Shown piece after piece: positions 15,445 through 26,500 of a DNA stretch of 32,120 nucleotides. A program made the translations under genes and the position numbers. Source of the DNA: Paenibacillus gorillae (GTDB lineage: Bacteria > Bacillota > Bacilli > Paenibacillales > Paenibacillaceae); assembly GCF_000513275.1 (NCBI RefSeq), contig NZ_CBVJ010000096.1, positions 1-32,120 of the forward strand, read 5' to 3'. The notes beneath the pieces are model-generated. The model saw nothing but the letters and a program-made list of their open reading frames with translations, was not told where the DNA came from and did not search any database. How positions within the stretch are numbered: the stretch's first letter is position 1; every line of letters starts with the position of its first letter.

Positions 15445-16842
15445 TTATGCATTATAAAATTGAACAAGCTCGCGCACGATCTCTTCCGCCGAGCCGTCCA
15501 CCTGTGTCTGGCGCTGAGGCTTGCTGAACAACGCTTCGATTTGCTCCGGGAACTGCTGTTCAATGCCGCAAAGCGCAATCGCCTCATTGAATTTCGCCGG
15601 ATGCGCTGTCGCTAGCGATACCGTTACATCCTGCGCGCCGCTGCGCACGTCAGAAGCCGCTACGCCGCATGCGGAATGCGGATCAAGCAGATAGCCGGTT
15701 GCCGACTTGTATTTCGAAATCGTATCCAGACATTCCTGTCCTTGTACGCCGTGGGCAGCAAACTCCGCCTGTACGCGGGCAAGGGCATCCGCTGGAATGA
15801 CGATTTCGCCATCACGTTTGAAGCCGTCCATCAGCTCGCGGATTTGCGCCGGATTTTCATCCAGTACATAGTACAGGTAACGCTCGAAGTTGCTGGCTAC
15901 CTGAATATCCATCGACGGGCTGTACGTCGAGCGGAAACCGCCCGGCTTGTACACGCCCTCTTGAATAAAACGCTCCAAAATATTGTTCTCGTTTGTTGCC
16001 AGAATGAGCTTGTTAACCGGCAATCCCATGCGTTTCGCCAGATAACCGGCAAAAATATCACCGAAGTTGCCAGTCGGCACGCTGAAGTTAAGCTGCTGCT
16101 CGCTGCCCGTCTGCTTGGCAACTTGGAAGTATGCATAGAAGTAATAAACCGTCTGCGCCAGAATGCGCACAAAGTTGATGGAGTTGATTGCGCACAGATG
16201 ATTATTCGCTTTGAAATCGAGATCAGCGAACAGATCTTTAATGATGCGTTGGCAATCATCGAAGTTGCCTTCCACAGACAGATTCAGTACGTTCGAATCC
16301 TGAACGGTCGTCATTTGCAGCTCCTGCACCTTGCTCACTTTGCCGTTCGGGTGAAGGATGGCGATTTTAATACCCTCTTTGCCGCGTACGCCTTCAATAG
16401 CAGACGCCCCCGTATCGCCGGAAGTTGCGCCAAGGATGTGGATCGTTTTATTTTGCTTGCGGGATACGTATGTGTACAACTGGCCCATAAACTGCAGGGC
16501 GATATCTTTAAACGCAAAAGTCGGCCCGTGGAAAAGCTCCAGCAGGTACAAGCTGTCGTTCAGCTTGCGCACTGGCGTTACCTCCGGATCGCGGAACGTC
16601 GAATAGCTGTCATAGACGAGCTTCTTCAGATCTTCTTGCGGAATTTCATCATTCGTATAGTAGGAGAAGATTTCGAGAACCAGCTCCTGATAGCTGAGGT
16701 TCTGCCATTCCTTCAGCTTTGCTGCGGAAATAACAGGGATTTCGCTTGGCACGAGCAAGCCTCCGTCATCTCCCAAGCCCATCAAAAACGCGTCAATAAA
16801 TCCGATTTTCCCGACATTGCCTCGGGTACTGATATATTCCAT
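15445..16842 (-). CDS. thrC: Threonine synthase
   Basis: PLP-dependent enzyme (465 residues) that converts O-phosphohomoserine to threonine in the cytoplasm. It belongs to the longer, E. coli-like type. The N-terminal domain opens MEYISTRGNVGKIGFIDAFL and includes DDGGLLVP. The PLP lysine is in PTFAFKDIALQFM. Phosphate/PLP-binding loops are ATSGDTGASAIEG and VPTGNFGDIFAGY. The C-terminal part has YLLDPHSACG and SLATAHPAKF. Start ATG 16842 is 8 bases after GGAGGG. The longer in-frame extension upstream to 16998 overlaps the promoter and the murG terminator and is not coding. The homoserine genes hom and thrB are not adjacent. Confidence 0.96.
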   Translation of the reverse strand: MEYISTRGNVGKIGFIDAFLMGLGDDGGLLVPSEIPVISAAKLKEWQNLSYQELVLEIFSYYTNDEIPQEDLKKLVYDSYSTFRDPEVTPVRKLNDSLYLLELFHGPTFAFKDIALQFMGQLYTYVSRKQNKTIHILGATSGDTGASAIEGVRGKEGIKIAILHPNGKVSKVQELQMTTVQDSNVLNLSVEGNFDDCQRIIKDLFADLDFKANNHLCAINSINFVRILAQTVYYFYAYFQVAKQTGSEQQLNFSVPTGNFGDIFAGYLAKRMGLPVNKLILATNENNILERFIQEGVYKPGGFRSTYSPSMDIQVASNFERYLYYVLDENPAQIRELMDGFKRDGEIVIPADALARVQAEFAAHGVQGQECLDTISKYKSATGYLLDPHSACGVAASDVRSGAQDVTVSLATAHPAKFNEAIALCGIEQQFPEQIEALFSKPQRQTQVDGSAEEIVRELVQFYNA

Positions 16843-16920
16843 GTTCGATTCCCTCCTGCAATTTAACGCACATGTCCTGCCAAATAAGGCAATAACATAA
16901 CCTTGCCTATGCTTCCCCCC

Positions 16921-16950
16921 ATTATACGAAAAAGACCGCTCCAACCTCAA
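16921..16950 (-). promoter_or_regulatory. thrC promoter
   Basis: On the minus strand TTGAGG (16950-16945) and TATAAT (16926-16921) with an 18-base spacer. The promoter lies inside the 3' arm and U tract of the murG terminator. Confidence 0.55.
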
Positions 16951-16984
16951 GCAGTAATTTGTCCCGCTTGGGCTGGAACCGTCT
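16929..16984 (-). terminator. Terminator of the murG-like gene
   Basis: On the minus strand AGACGGTTCCAGCCCAAGC pairs imperfectly with GCTTGAGGTTGGAGCGGTCT, followed by five U in total. Confidence 0.75.
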
Positions 16985-17026
16985 CCGTAAGCAGCCAAAA
17001 ATGTGTGAAAGCTGCACAGCGCTTCC

Positions 17027-18109
17027 TTATTTCCGGTTTGGCTTTGCCGTATTTTTAATCATTTGGAACAGCATCGACAGCGTATCCTTACGTTCGTCCT
17101 GCTCCATTCTCTCGATATATTTGTCGCGGTTTGCGTACAGTGTCTCCACGCTGCTTGTCAGCGTCTCTGCCGTCATCTGCTCCTCGAACAGCACGTCGCT
17201 GTAGCCCGCCTGTTGGAACGAGCGCGCATTCAGCAGCTGGTCGCCGCGGCTTTGCTCCTTCGTCAGCGGAATTAACAGCATCGGCTTGCGCAAATATAAA
17301 AATTCAAAGATCGAATTGGAGCCCGCTCTGGAGATGATGACATCAGACATCGCCAGCACATCCGGCAGCTCTTCGTTAATGTATTCAAATTGCCTGTAAT
17401 ACGGCGATTCCAAGGACGGCTCTACCTGTCCCTTGCCGCAAAGATGGACGATCTGAAACCGTTCGGTCAACCGGCCAAGCGCTGATCTGACCGCTTGATT
17501 GATTTTGCGCGCGCCAAGGCTTCCGCCCATAATAAGCAGTACTGGCTTCGTTGAGGAAAAGTTGCAAAAGGCTCGGCCTTTCGATACATTCCCCTGCTTC
17601 AGCTGCTCGCGAATGACCGCGCCGACATACCGGGCTTTTCCTGCCGGCAGATACTGTTCAGTCTCCGTAAATGTCGTACAGACGCCTGTTGCGAGCGGTA
17701 TCGCAATCCGGTTCGCCAGACCCGGCGTGAGATCCGATTCATGAATCAGTACCGGAACCCGATTCAGCTTGGCTCCCAGCACGACCGGCACCGACACGAA
17801 GCCGCCCTTCGAGAACAAGACGTCAGGCTTTTCTTTTCGAATAATCCGGTAAGCTTGAAAGGCGCCCTTCACGACTTTGAAAGGGTCCTTTACATTTTGC
17901 CAATCCAGATAGCGCCGAAGCTTGCCTGTAGCGATACCGTAATATTTCACATCTTGAAGCGGAGTGATCAGCTGCCGCTCGATCCCTGCCTCCGAGCCTA
18001 TGTAATCGACAGACCAGCCTTCCTCCACAAAACGCGGAATGAGCGCCAGGTTGACCGTCACATGTCCCGCCGATCCGCCGCCTGTAAACATAATTTTTTT
18101 CTTGTGCAC
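17027..18109 (-). CDS. murG: MurG-like undecaprenyl-PP-MurNAc-pentapeptide GlcNAc transferase
   Basis: Membrane-associated GT28 glycosyltransferase (360 residues) that adds GlcNAc to lipid I to form lipid II in peptidoglycan synthesis. The N-domain has the Gly-rich loop FTGGGSAGHVTVNLAL, then DVLFSKGGFVSVPVVLGA and PVLIHESDLTPGLANR. The C-domain has LLIMGGSLGARKIN and the UDP-GlcNAc-binding SRAGSNSIFEFL plus PLTKEQSRGDQLLNA. Start is GTG 18109, 9 bases after GGAG. It lies alone, outside a division/cell-wall cluster; some Bacillales have a second MurG, and this stand-alone copy may be that one. Own terminator downstream. Confidence 0.92.
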   Translation of the reverse strand: MHKKKIMFTGGGSAGHVTVNLALIPRFVEEGWSVDYIGSEAGIERQLITPLQDVKYYGIATGKLRRYLDWQNVKDPFKVVKGAFQAYRIIRKEKPDVLFSKGGFVSVPVVLGAKLNRVPVLIHESDLTPGLANRIAIPLATGVCTTFTETEQYLPAGKARYVGAVIREQLKQGNVSKGRAFCNFSSTKPVLLIMGGSLGARKINQAVRSALGRLTERFQIVHLCGKGQVEPSLESPYYRQFEYINEELPDVLAMSDVIISRAGSNSIFEFLYLRKPMLLIPLTKEQSRGDQLLNARSFQQAGYSDVLFEEQMTAETLTSSVETLYANRDKYIERMEQDERKDTLSMLFQMIKNTAKPNRK

Positions 18110-18187
18110 ACGCCTTCACTCCTCGCTCAGCCTAACTATCCCCCTATTGTATGCCACCCTGCTCGCCTATTTCCAGTCAAAAATAGC

Positions 18188-18230
18188 AAATGGCGAAATA
18201 TCGCCGCTAAGCGACGCGATTTCGCCATTT
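18188..18230. terminator. Long hairpin between the ArsR gene and murG
   Basis: AAATGGCGAAAT (18188-18199) pairs perfectly with ATTTCGCCATTT (18219-18230), with a further inner stem. It probably ends the ArsR operon transcript on the minus strand; a short U run follows a few bases later. It shares the GCGAA word with the intergenic islands. Confidence 0.65.
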
Positions 18231-18306
18231 TTGCCTTTTAGGGTTGAAATTGCTGAACAAGGCCGAGGCGGAGGCCGGAGTCCATGCTTGGTTGCGACAT
18301 TGAGGT

Positions 18307-18666
18307 CTAACCTTCGCCGCTTTCCTCATCCTCTTCCACAAGCCGTTTCAGCGCCCCCAGCTTGTTCTCCCAGAAGCGCTCATAATAAGCGAGCCAGCGC
18401 TTTAGCTCGCGCAGCGGCTCCGCATCCAGCCGGTACCGGGTTTCCCGGCCGACCTTCCGCTCCTTCACGAGCCCCGCATCCGCTAAAATGCGCAGATGCT
18501 TCGACACCGCCGTGCGGCTCATCGGATAATGCCCGCTGATCACATTCACCGGAAGCTCCTGATCGACAAGCAGCTTCAGCAGACTGCGGCGCGTCGGATC
18601 GGCAATTGCCTGGAATACGTCCTGTGTCGGTTCGGCTGCTCCAGCTTGATTATTAAGCCTCGACAT
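18307..18666 (-). CDS. ArsR-family winged-helix repressor
   Basis: Small DNA-binding protein, 119 residues. The ArsR core starts at DVFQAIADPTRRSLLKLL; the recognition region is MSRTAVSKHLRILADAGLV, followed by the wing KVGRETRYRLDAEPL and a helical RWLAYYERFWENKL segment typical of ArsR proteins paired with SRPBCC proteins. No metal-binding CxC motif is visible. Start ATG 18666 lies within the end of the SRPBCC gene (14-base overlap), so the two genes are translationally coupled. It probably represses its own operon through the two GAAACC-N4-GGTTTC palindromes upstream of the SRPBCC gene. Confidence 0.88.
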   Translation of the reverse strand: MSRLNNQAGAAEPTQDVFQAIADPTRRSLLKLLVDQELPVNVISGHYPMSRTAVSKHLRILADAGLVKERKVGRETRYRLDAEPLRELKRWLAYYERFWENKLGALKRLVEEDEESGEG

Positions 18667-19081
18667 AATTCTGGAGCGCCAGCACCAGCTTGCTCCAGCC
18701 GCCGGACATTCTCTCCCGGACAAGCGTATGCGCCTCTCCGAATTCGGTTACGGAATCCGTCGTCCAGCCGCTGTGTACGAGCGTGAACTCCGTTTCCTTC
18801 TCACCTGTCTCCTTCAATTGGAAGGAAAGCGTCCAGTCCTTGCCCCAGTTGAACGAGAGCAGGTTCGGCGGCTCCAGCTCTGTTACCTTGCACGGCGATT
18901 TGCCGAACGGACCGGCTTCAAGCTGGAATTCATGGCCGATAACCGCTTCGAAATTGACCGGCGGCATAAACCAAGCCGCGATTCCTTCAGCCGTCGCGAC
19001 AGCCTTCCACACTTTCTCAATGGATGCCTTTAATACAAGCGTTTGCCGAATGTCCGGCAATTGATTAGCTGCTTCACTCAT
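18653..19081 (-). CDS. SRPBCC (AHSA1-like) domain protein
   Basis: Cytoplasmic protein of 142 residues with the START-like AHSA1 fold: RQTLVLKASIEKVWKAVATA, then GIAAWFMPP, FEAVIGHEFQLE, and a C-terminal GGWSKLVLALQNYVEA helix. Such proteins are thought to bind hydrophobic small ligands in a helix-grip cavity; the ligand is unknown. AGGAGG precedes ATG 19081. It is the first gene of a two-gene operon with the ArsR regulator, whose start codon it overlaps. This is a frequent pairing in Bacillales. Confidence 0.88.
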   Translation of the reverse strand: MSEAANQLPDIRQTLVLKASIEKVWKAVATAEGIAAWFMPPVNFEAVIGHEFQLEAGPFGKSPCKVTELEPPNLLSFNWGKDWTLSFQLKETGEKETEFTLVHSGWTTDSVTEFGEAHTLVRERMSGGWSKLVLALQNYVEA

Positions 19082-19166
19082 TTGCGATTTTCCTCCTCAT
19101 GATGTCTTCCCTTCCGGAGCATGAAGCACAGAAGCGCTGCCTTGCTTCCCTCCGAAAGATTATTGC

Positions 19167-19227
19167 GAAACCATTTGGTTTCCTTTTATCATTAACCATT
19201 ATAGGAAACCAAAAGGTTTCTTGTCAA
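19167..19227 (-). promoter_or_regulatory. SRPBCC-ArsR promoter with two palindromic operators
   Basis: On the minus strand a perfect TTGACA (19227-19222) and TATAAT (19203-19198) have an 18-base spacer. A 16-bp palindrome GAAACCAAAAGGTTTC (19205-19220) fills the spacer. A second, GAAACCATTTGGTTTC (19167-19182), lies just after the predicted transcription start. Their centres are 38 bp apart. The -35 box overlaps the TGA stop of the upstream gene (19224-19226). Confidence 0.85.
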
Positions 19228-20321
19228 TCCTTATATCCGTGAAGCAGCAGGAGCCGATCATCTGTCTCCGACGGCGTACCGCGGCCGTCCGTATTGTTCG
19301 TTATCAGGTAGACTTGGCCGTCTTTAACCTTTACATCCCGTATACGTCCTTGACCAGAAAGCACCTGAACCACGCCATTCGTTTGCGGATCAAACCGGTA
19401 CAAGCCTTCTCCGCGCAGCGCAGCGAACAGCAGCTTGCCATTATCGTCGAAAGCCGCTCCGGACGGAGCAATCGCCTTATCGCCTGAATGATAGAGCGGA
19501 ACGATCATGCCTTCCTTCTCAGCGTCGCCAATAATATCCGGCCAGCCGTAATTGCCGCCCGCGATGATCCGGTTAACCTCGTCGTGCCCGCCCGGATCGC
19601 CAGAGGGTCCGTGCTCCGTGCTATACATCTCTCCAGCTTTGTTCCATGCGATGCCTTGCGGATTCCGGTGTCCATACGAATAGACGTAGGAATCCGGGAA
19701 CGGATTATCCTTCGGAACAGACCCGTCTACGTTCAAACGCAATATTTTTCCAGCAAAACTGTTCAGGTCTTGCGCCAGCTTCGGCTGATCCGAATCGCCT
19801 GTCGTCACATACAGCTTGCCATCGGGACCAAGTGCGATTCTGCCGCCGTTATGATTGAAATAGCCGGGAATGCCCTCCAGCAGCGACTGCACCTCTACCC
19901 AGCCTTTGTCTGTGTGTTCCAATACGACAACCCGATTGACTACCGCGTCGTTCTCCTTATACGTGTGGTATGCATAAGCGCGTTTGCTTTTCGGAAAATC
20001 AGCAGCCAGTGCAAAGCCGAGCAACCCGCCTTCCCCTTCCGCAAACAGAGGCTTCTTAAGCTCTACCGTTTCCCGGGTCAGCTTCTTGCCCTCCAGCTTC
20101 ACGATCGTACCGCCACGTTCGGTGATGTATGCCGTATTTTTGTCAAAATCCAGCGCCCAAGGCACCTTCAGCTTTTCTGCTAAAACCGTGAACTCCGGCT
20201 GGCTTTCGCCGCGGTTGCTATTCTCGTCGATTGGGGCCGTCGTTTCTTTCCCTTCGCAAGCCGATAATCCCCAGACTGCTAAAGCCAGCAGCATGACGAT
20301 TACAATTGTCTTTGATTTCAT
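19224..20321 (-). CDS. PQQ-dependent sugar (glucose/sorbosone) dehydrogenase-like lipoprotein
   Basis: Exported lipoprotein of 365 residues in the soluble glucose dehydrogenase / YliI-type six-bladed beta-propeller family. Signal peptide with lipobox LSAC around residue 22. Family features in order: VPWALDFDKNTAYITERGG, EGGLLGFALAADFP, FNHNGGRIALGPDGKLYVTTGD, YSYGHRNPQGIAWN, EHGPSGDPGGHDEVN and GGNYGWPD. The histidine and arginine residues seen here match those that form the active site in the family. It would oxidise an aldose outside the membrane if PQQ is available; many Gram-positive homologues have no proven activity. GGGAGG supports the second ATG (20321) rather than 20324. It lies upstream of the SRPBCC promoter, with no terminator in between. 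Confidence 0.9.
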   Translation of the reverse strand: MKSKTIVIVMLLALAVWGLSACEGKETTAPIDENSNRGESQPEFTVLAEKLKVPWALDFDKNTAYITERGGTIVKLEGKKLTRETVELKKPLFAEGEGGLLGFALAADFPKSKRAYAYHTYKENDAVVNRVVVLEHTDKGWVEVQSLLEGIPGYFNHNGGRIALGPDGKLYVTTGDSDQPKLAQDLNSFAGKILRLNVDGSVPKDNPFPDSYVYSYGHRNPQGIAWNKAGEMYSTEHGPSGDPGGHDEVNRIIAGGNYGWPDIIGDAEKEGMIVPLYHSGDKAIAPSGAAFDDNGKLLFAALRGEGLYRFDPQTNGVVQVLSGQGRIRDVKVKDGQVYLITNNTDGRGTPSETDDRLLLLHGYKD

Positions 20322-20469
20322 CATTATCCTCCCTTTTCTGTTCCCTAATCACGTAATCTATTAAACTAGTATTGCCACATTCTCTGAAAATAAAACAAAA
20401 GAATCACTCCAATCTATTAACCAGTCCATATATTTACTTCCGGCATTCCGCAAAGGTTCCGCCTATAAT

Positions 20470-20514
20470 AAAAGCTGCCCCGCTATCACCTTTGCAGATG
20501 ATTAACGGGGCAGC
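20470..20514 (-). terminator. Terminator of the giant GH87-like gene
   Basis: GCTGCCCCG (20474-20482) pairs with CGGGGCAGC (20506-20514). On the minus strand it is followed by TTTTATT. Confidence 0.85.
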
Positions 20515-20529
20515 CTCTTCATTCACAGT

Positions 20530-23500
20530 TTATTTATTCAGCAATTCCAAGGATTGAAGCAGCCGCTTCAAGATGACAGCAGCTTGAGCGCGGGTCGAAT
20601 TCTCTTTCGGCGAGAATACGTCCTCCTTGATTCCATTCATAATGCCGCCGCTCACCGCAAGCTTCACCGATTCCGCAGCCCATGCGGATATCGTATTGGC
20701 ATCCGTAAATGTTCCGGCTGCAGCCGAGCTTTCACCTGCGCCTTGACTCTGAGCCTGACCGAACAGCTTCAGCGCATTAGCGGCCATAACGGCCATTTCC
20801 TCGCGTGAAATCGTGCGGTTCGGCTTGAAAGTACCGTCATCGTAGCCTTTAAGTAAGCCGTATTTCACGGCAGACGCTACAGCAGGGGCAAACCATTCGC
20901 TCCCCTTCACATCCTTAAAGCCCGGTGCAGATACTGCATCGCCTGCCTGCTGGGGCAGACCAAGCGAACGAACGAGCATGGCTGCGAATTCAGCGCGCGT
21001 TACCGCTTTATTCGGCTCGAAACGATCCTCTGAAGCACCGTTCAAAATTCGTTTAGCTGACAACAGCTCAATATCTGCCTTCGCCCAATGACCTGCAATA
21101 TCGGCATAAGTCTTGGAATAAGAAGCAATGACATAGATGCTGTTGCTGACACTTTTAATCGTAACAAGCGTTTTATCTCCGCTTATGCTCTCGAACAAAG
21201 CAGGCACATAACGGAATTGACCGGTAGACGAATCATAGACGAGTGCGGTCGTTTTGCTGCTGTCCAGCTTCCCGTCCACGATGATTGTTCTCGCAACATA
21301 GATCCCGCCAAAGCTTGTTACCTGTACGGTACGGTCGCCGGCTTTCACCGTGATGCTGAAATCGACAGGCGAGCCTTTCAACTCCAGCCCTGCTTCAGCG
21401 GCATGCTTGCGCAGCTCGCTTAACGCAGCTTCGGTTAGTTGATTAACGGCAAATGTCCATACCGCATTCGCCGTAGCCGTAATGCCAGCTTCCTTCAACG
21501 CCTTATCCACTTGAGACAGAGGAAACCGGTAGGCTGCCCCTCCGTTCTCTACAACGATAATCGCATTAGGATTCGATTTCTCTGCTTCAAGCAGAGCTTG
21601 AACCGAGAAGGATACGCCGTTCGCTCCAGCCGTGAAGCTGACTGTGGACGGATTGTCTTTCAATGCATTTTTCAGCTTACTGTCGTTAGCCGAGGTGTCA
21701 GCATTGTTGTCGACTGGCACGCTTCCGCCGCCGCTGCCAGTTCCCGGACCGCTGCCATTGCCGCCGTTCCCGTCAGCAGGAATTACGCTGAGCGTGTATG
21801 TGCGGGTTGTACCGTCTACGGTTATAGCGATCGTCGTCGTTCCGGTCGTAACGCCGGTAATGATATTGCCGCCGCTGACTGAAGCGATCGAGCTGTTGCC
21901 TGCCGCAATTGCCGCTTGCGGTGTCACATTATCGCCATTCGCCTTCAGGACAACAAGCGCCCTAGAAGCTCCTGCTTTTAATGTGAGCTTGCCGCTGCTG
22001 CCACCAAAGTCGATATGGAAAGGCTTCAGGATTGAAGCAAACCCTTCATTTATTTCTTTGAAAGCAAAACCTTCAGCACTATTCGTAACTGGAGAGATCC
22101 GCTCTCCGCGCACGATAACATTATCGACTTCAATGGATCCTTTGACGTTTTTCGTTACTTCGACGCCGCTCGTTCCCATTCCGTCCAGAACGTTGTCGAT
22201 CAGCTTCACTTTATCCACACGGAAGTCGCCGTGTACGACCAGGCCGGAATAGGTGCTGTCGAGCGCCGTATTGTTGCGCACGATGACTTCGCCGTCCAGA
22301 TCCTTCTCGCCGGCAAAAATCCAGATCGCACCCAGATTAACTTGATAGCCTGTATCGTAGCTGCCGTTGCGGATGAGCGTATTGCGCTCCACAATCGTTG
22401 TGCCCGTAAACGGTACCGGGTTAAAACGAGTGGAAACTGCAATGCCTGCTCCGTTTGTAATCGTATCACTTGTTACATTGTCTTGAATCTTATTGCCGTG
22501 TCCGCCGAATACAACGATATTATCGGCCAGCCATGGAAGCGACACGGTATTGAACCTAGCCGTGTTATTGATACTTGGAACAAGGAAGGACCACATCGCA
22601 ATGCCGTCATCGCCCGGATAACGGATATCCGACTGCTCCATCATGCTGTCCTGTGTACCGACGCAGAAGTTGATGCCGTCGGCCATCAGATTGCGCAGAC
22701 GCAGCCCGACCATATGAAGGCCGTCTGTAATTTCGTCAAAATAAACATCGCCGCCTGCTGCACGGTTTTTCACCTTTGTCAGCCAGAGTCCCGTCTTGGA
22801 ATGCTCGACCCAAACGTTCTGAATGACCGAGCCTTTGCCGAACGCTCCCTCAAACGCGTGCGTGGAAGCTTCGTCGTCACGTATATTCAATTCGCCGTCA
22901 ATGAGTAAATCATAGACTTGAATATTCGTGCCTTGGCCGATAAAACGAGCGCCGATAAGCGTCGTATGCCACATGCCCGATCCGCGAATCGTAATTTGAT
23001 CCAGCGTAATATTGTCGCCTGTGAAATGGAAGATGCCTTGCGGGAACCATACGCCTTTGCCTTGTGCTTTCGCCGCAGTGATCGCTGCAAGCAGAGCCGC
23101 AGTGTCATCATTACCGTCTCCAGCAACTGCACCAAAATCAGTCACTGATAAGAAATTGGCCGGCTGAGCAAATGCATCAGCAACCTGCTCCAAATCAATC
23201 AAGTCGATTGTATAGTAGTCGGCTGTATCTGCCGCATCCTTTTGCAGACGAATGACCGAGCCTGCAGGCACATCGCCGATCAGCACATGCGCTTCATCGA
23301 AGAAGCGGTGCGGACTGCCCTGCGATGGATCATTTGACCAAGGATAGCTGCCATATTCCCAAGCATGCTTCGAGGTAAGCGATAGGCGCTCGCGAAGCTC
23401 GCCGTTCACATAAAGGCCCAATGATGCGTTAATGCCTGTTCCGTCGCTGCTGTCAGGCATAGAGAAGCGCAGCGTCAGTGCATTAGCGGCCTCGGCCGTT

Positions 23501-26500
23501 TCAAATTCAACATATTCTCCGGTATTCGCCAGCGTAACCGCTTGACGTCCCGAAGCTTCCGAAGCTACTTCCTTATACAATCTTGAAGGTTCAATTAGCG
23601 TGCCGTTCGTTTTTCCATGCTCCGCCTCATATGTGATGTATGGAAGTGTTGCTCCACGGAAGGCTTTGCCTACGCTGTTCTTCACGATCAGATAATCAAT
23701 AGCAGCTCCGCCATCGCCTGCCCCATCTACCTGCAGAGACACCGTGTTGATGCCCGAGCGCAGAGCAAGGTCGAGTTCCGCCGTTGACCAGCCTTGAGCA
23801 GCCGGAAGCTCGACATGTCCTGATGGAAGACCGTTCACATAGACGTTGAAACGTTTTGCTTCTGCTGAAGCATTGTTATAGCGAACTGCCGTTTCATAAT
23901 TTCCAGCAGCTTGCGCATTGACGGTGAATGCAATTTTACCGCCAACCGCCGTAAATCCATCCGCATAGCCTTCACCAGAGAATCCTGCAGTCGTCGTCTT
24001 CACTGCAACGCCGCCTGCAATGAATGCTTCCTCCGCTTCATAGATCACGTCAGCCGCAATCGGGTTCAGCTTCCATAAGGAGGCGTCGGCTGTTGCCGGA
24101 ACGCCATAGGACGTGCCGGATGCGGAATCGGTAAGCACACCGCTGCCGTCAGCAGCACTGCTTGCCGTTACATAGCCGCCTCTCTCGTTCAGCGTCCATT
24201 GAATAAGATTGTTGCCAGCCTCTAGCGCAGATGTCGTCAGTTCAGCGCTCAAGTAACGGCCGGATTGACGGTTCTGCAGCAGCTTGCGGCCATTATATTC
24301 CTGCAGCAGCCATTGCGCGGCACTGCTGCTGCCGTTCACAGCTTGCGTCGAAACCGTTCCGTTCTGCTCAACAAGCAATTCACCTGTTACCTTGGATACG
24401 ATATTGATATAGTGCGTGTCGCTAAAGATTGGCGTCGAGGTTACATCATTACGCGCCTCGCCCATCTCCGGCGTTTCAAACTGCTCCGGTGCTTGCTCCA
24501 GCTTCCATTGCAGAGATCCGAAAGAATCCGGATAGAGACCACGTTCAACATAGCCTGCACTGTTTTGCACATTCAAATATTCATCGTTATAGCTGCCATT
24601 GAGACTGCGCACCAAGTAACTGCCTTGCGCAGGAGCGTTCTCAATGCTCCAGCTTTGCGCAGCAGAATCCGCAGCCGGCTCTTCCGCTGTAATATACGTA
24701 TAATCATGCTGTGTCGTCAGCACATGGCCGGTCACCCTGTTCACGATCTGCTTGCGGCCGTTAACGTCTTGAATGAACCAGTGCGAATAACCATTGGACG
24801 GCTGAATTGCACCATACATAATGATGCCGCCCTTGTTCTCGTACAAATACTGGCCATTTGCCGAATTTTTGATTCGAATCGCCTCTTCAGGCAGCGGCTG
24901 CTCAACCGTCACAGCTTCGATAGCAAATTTCGCTGCATCTTGCGAAGCTACTAACCGGCTAATCTTCGTATAATCGCCTGCCGTATAGAGGATGTGACGG
25001 TCCCAGGCGCTTACGATATTGATAAAGCCCTCTGAATCCGATGTTTGCAGCTTCCACTTCGCACTTCCCCAACATAAGCAAATATCCTTGTACGTATTCA
25101 CTTGCTTATCCGGTGCATCCTCACCGGCTCCGATATCCTCCATCGTAATGTACTGGCCAGTTGAAAGATTTTTCAGACGGAACTGATCCGCTGCATCCGT
25201 ACCTTCCACAAACCAGACAGAAGCCTTATTCTCCACGCCGACATTGCCGTTTTTCACTTTACCGAGGTCAGCCCCAGGCTCCGTGACTTCATACAGATAT
25301 TGGCCGCTATCCTTACTCTTCAGACGAATGTAGGAAGGCATCGCATCCGATACCGGCACGAATGTCCATCTTGGACTCGACCAAGCAGGGTTAATGACGC
25401 TATACTCCGCGTATTTCGTCAAACCTTGCAGATTAATAAATTTTTGCTGGCCTTCGATATTGTTTTTATCCAGCACGCTATTAATCAGTTTCGGACCACC
25501 CAGATCTTTGATCACCCAGATTGCCCCGTTGTTCTCATCCTCCACTTCAGTAACCTTAATCCCGCCGCCGTTTGGATCGAGATTGATGTAATGCCCTGTC
25601 TCTCGGTTCTGAATTCGCTTCCGGCCGTTAAACTTCTCAATTAGCCAGTGTGAGCTTTGATCGTCTGCCTTCGGATTACCGTATTTCAAACGACCAGCAT
25701 CATCTTCGTAGAGGAACATATTTTGCCACACGCTTGAAATCCGAACATATTGCAGCGTTCCGTCAGTGCTTACGTTTAAATCCTCGAGCAGCCATTGCGC
25801 TGCATCCGTTTCTGGATCGGTCACACCTCCCAGTACCAGATCGGAATCATCCGCTTTATGAGCATAATAGGTCGATTCTGTTACGCTCCGGAAGCTTTTA
25901 TAATCATCATAGATTGTAGAATCCGTGATGATCCAGCCTTCAGTCGGTGTCTCTGGAGCAGATTCTGCTACTTTCAATCCGGCGCCTTCTTCTGCAACTG
26001 GCAAGGCCACATAGTTGCCTGTTCCCGCGTTACGGAATTGTTTCGCTCCGTTATTGTCCTCCACCAGCCATTGATACGATTTATTTTGGACGTTGGCTTG
26101 ACCCAATGGTCCGAATTTCAATTGCCCTTGATCTTCATACCAATAAGAAGTGCCTATTTTTTCTGTAGTGAAATTAACAATTCGAACTGGCACTATATCA
26201 TGAGCCAATTCGATTTTCCATTGTGCGCTTCCCCAGCCTAATTGTACGCCTGTATTGGAAAGTATTTTTCCGCCGCCAGCTTCAGCATGCAGGATATAGG
26301 CAGCTGGATTAGCCGGATTGGCGCTAGTGAAATTGTAAAAGTTATTGCCTGCGCTTAGCTTATTCCATTCGCTATTGGCAGAGCTTCCATCCGACGATGC
26401 GAGCAGAACCGCTTCGAGGTCTGTGCCCTGCACCACATAATGACCCGTATCCCGATTGCGGAAACGGACCTTTTCACCACCGCTTCCATCCGTTGTCGTT

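Noticed and set aside
15676..16866. 396-codon plus-strand frame opposite thrC
   Set aside because: The minus strand encodes threonine synthase with all catalytic motifs; the antisense frame has no recognisable protein pattern.
16843..16998. N-terminal extension of threonine synthase
   Set aside because: It overlaps the murG terminator and thrC promoter, and the ribosome binding site points to ATG 16842, where homology begins.
22211..22219. Another exact DnaA-box sequence TTATCCACA
   Set aside because: Single copy inside the coding region of the giant surface protein; expected occasionally by chance.
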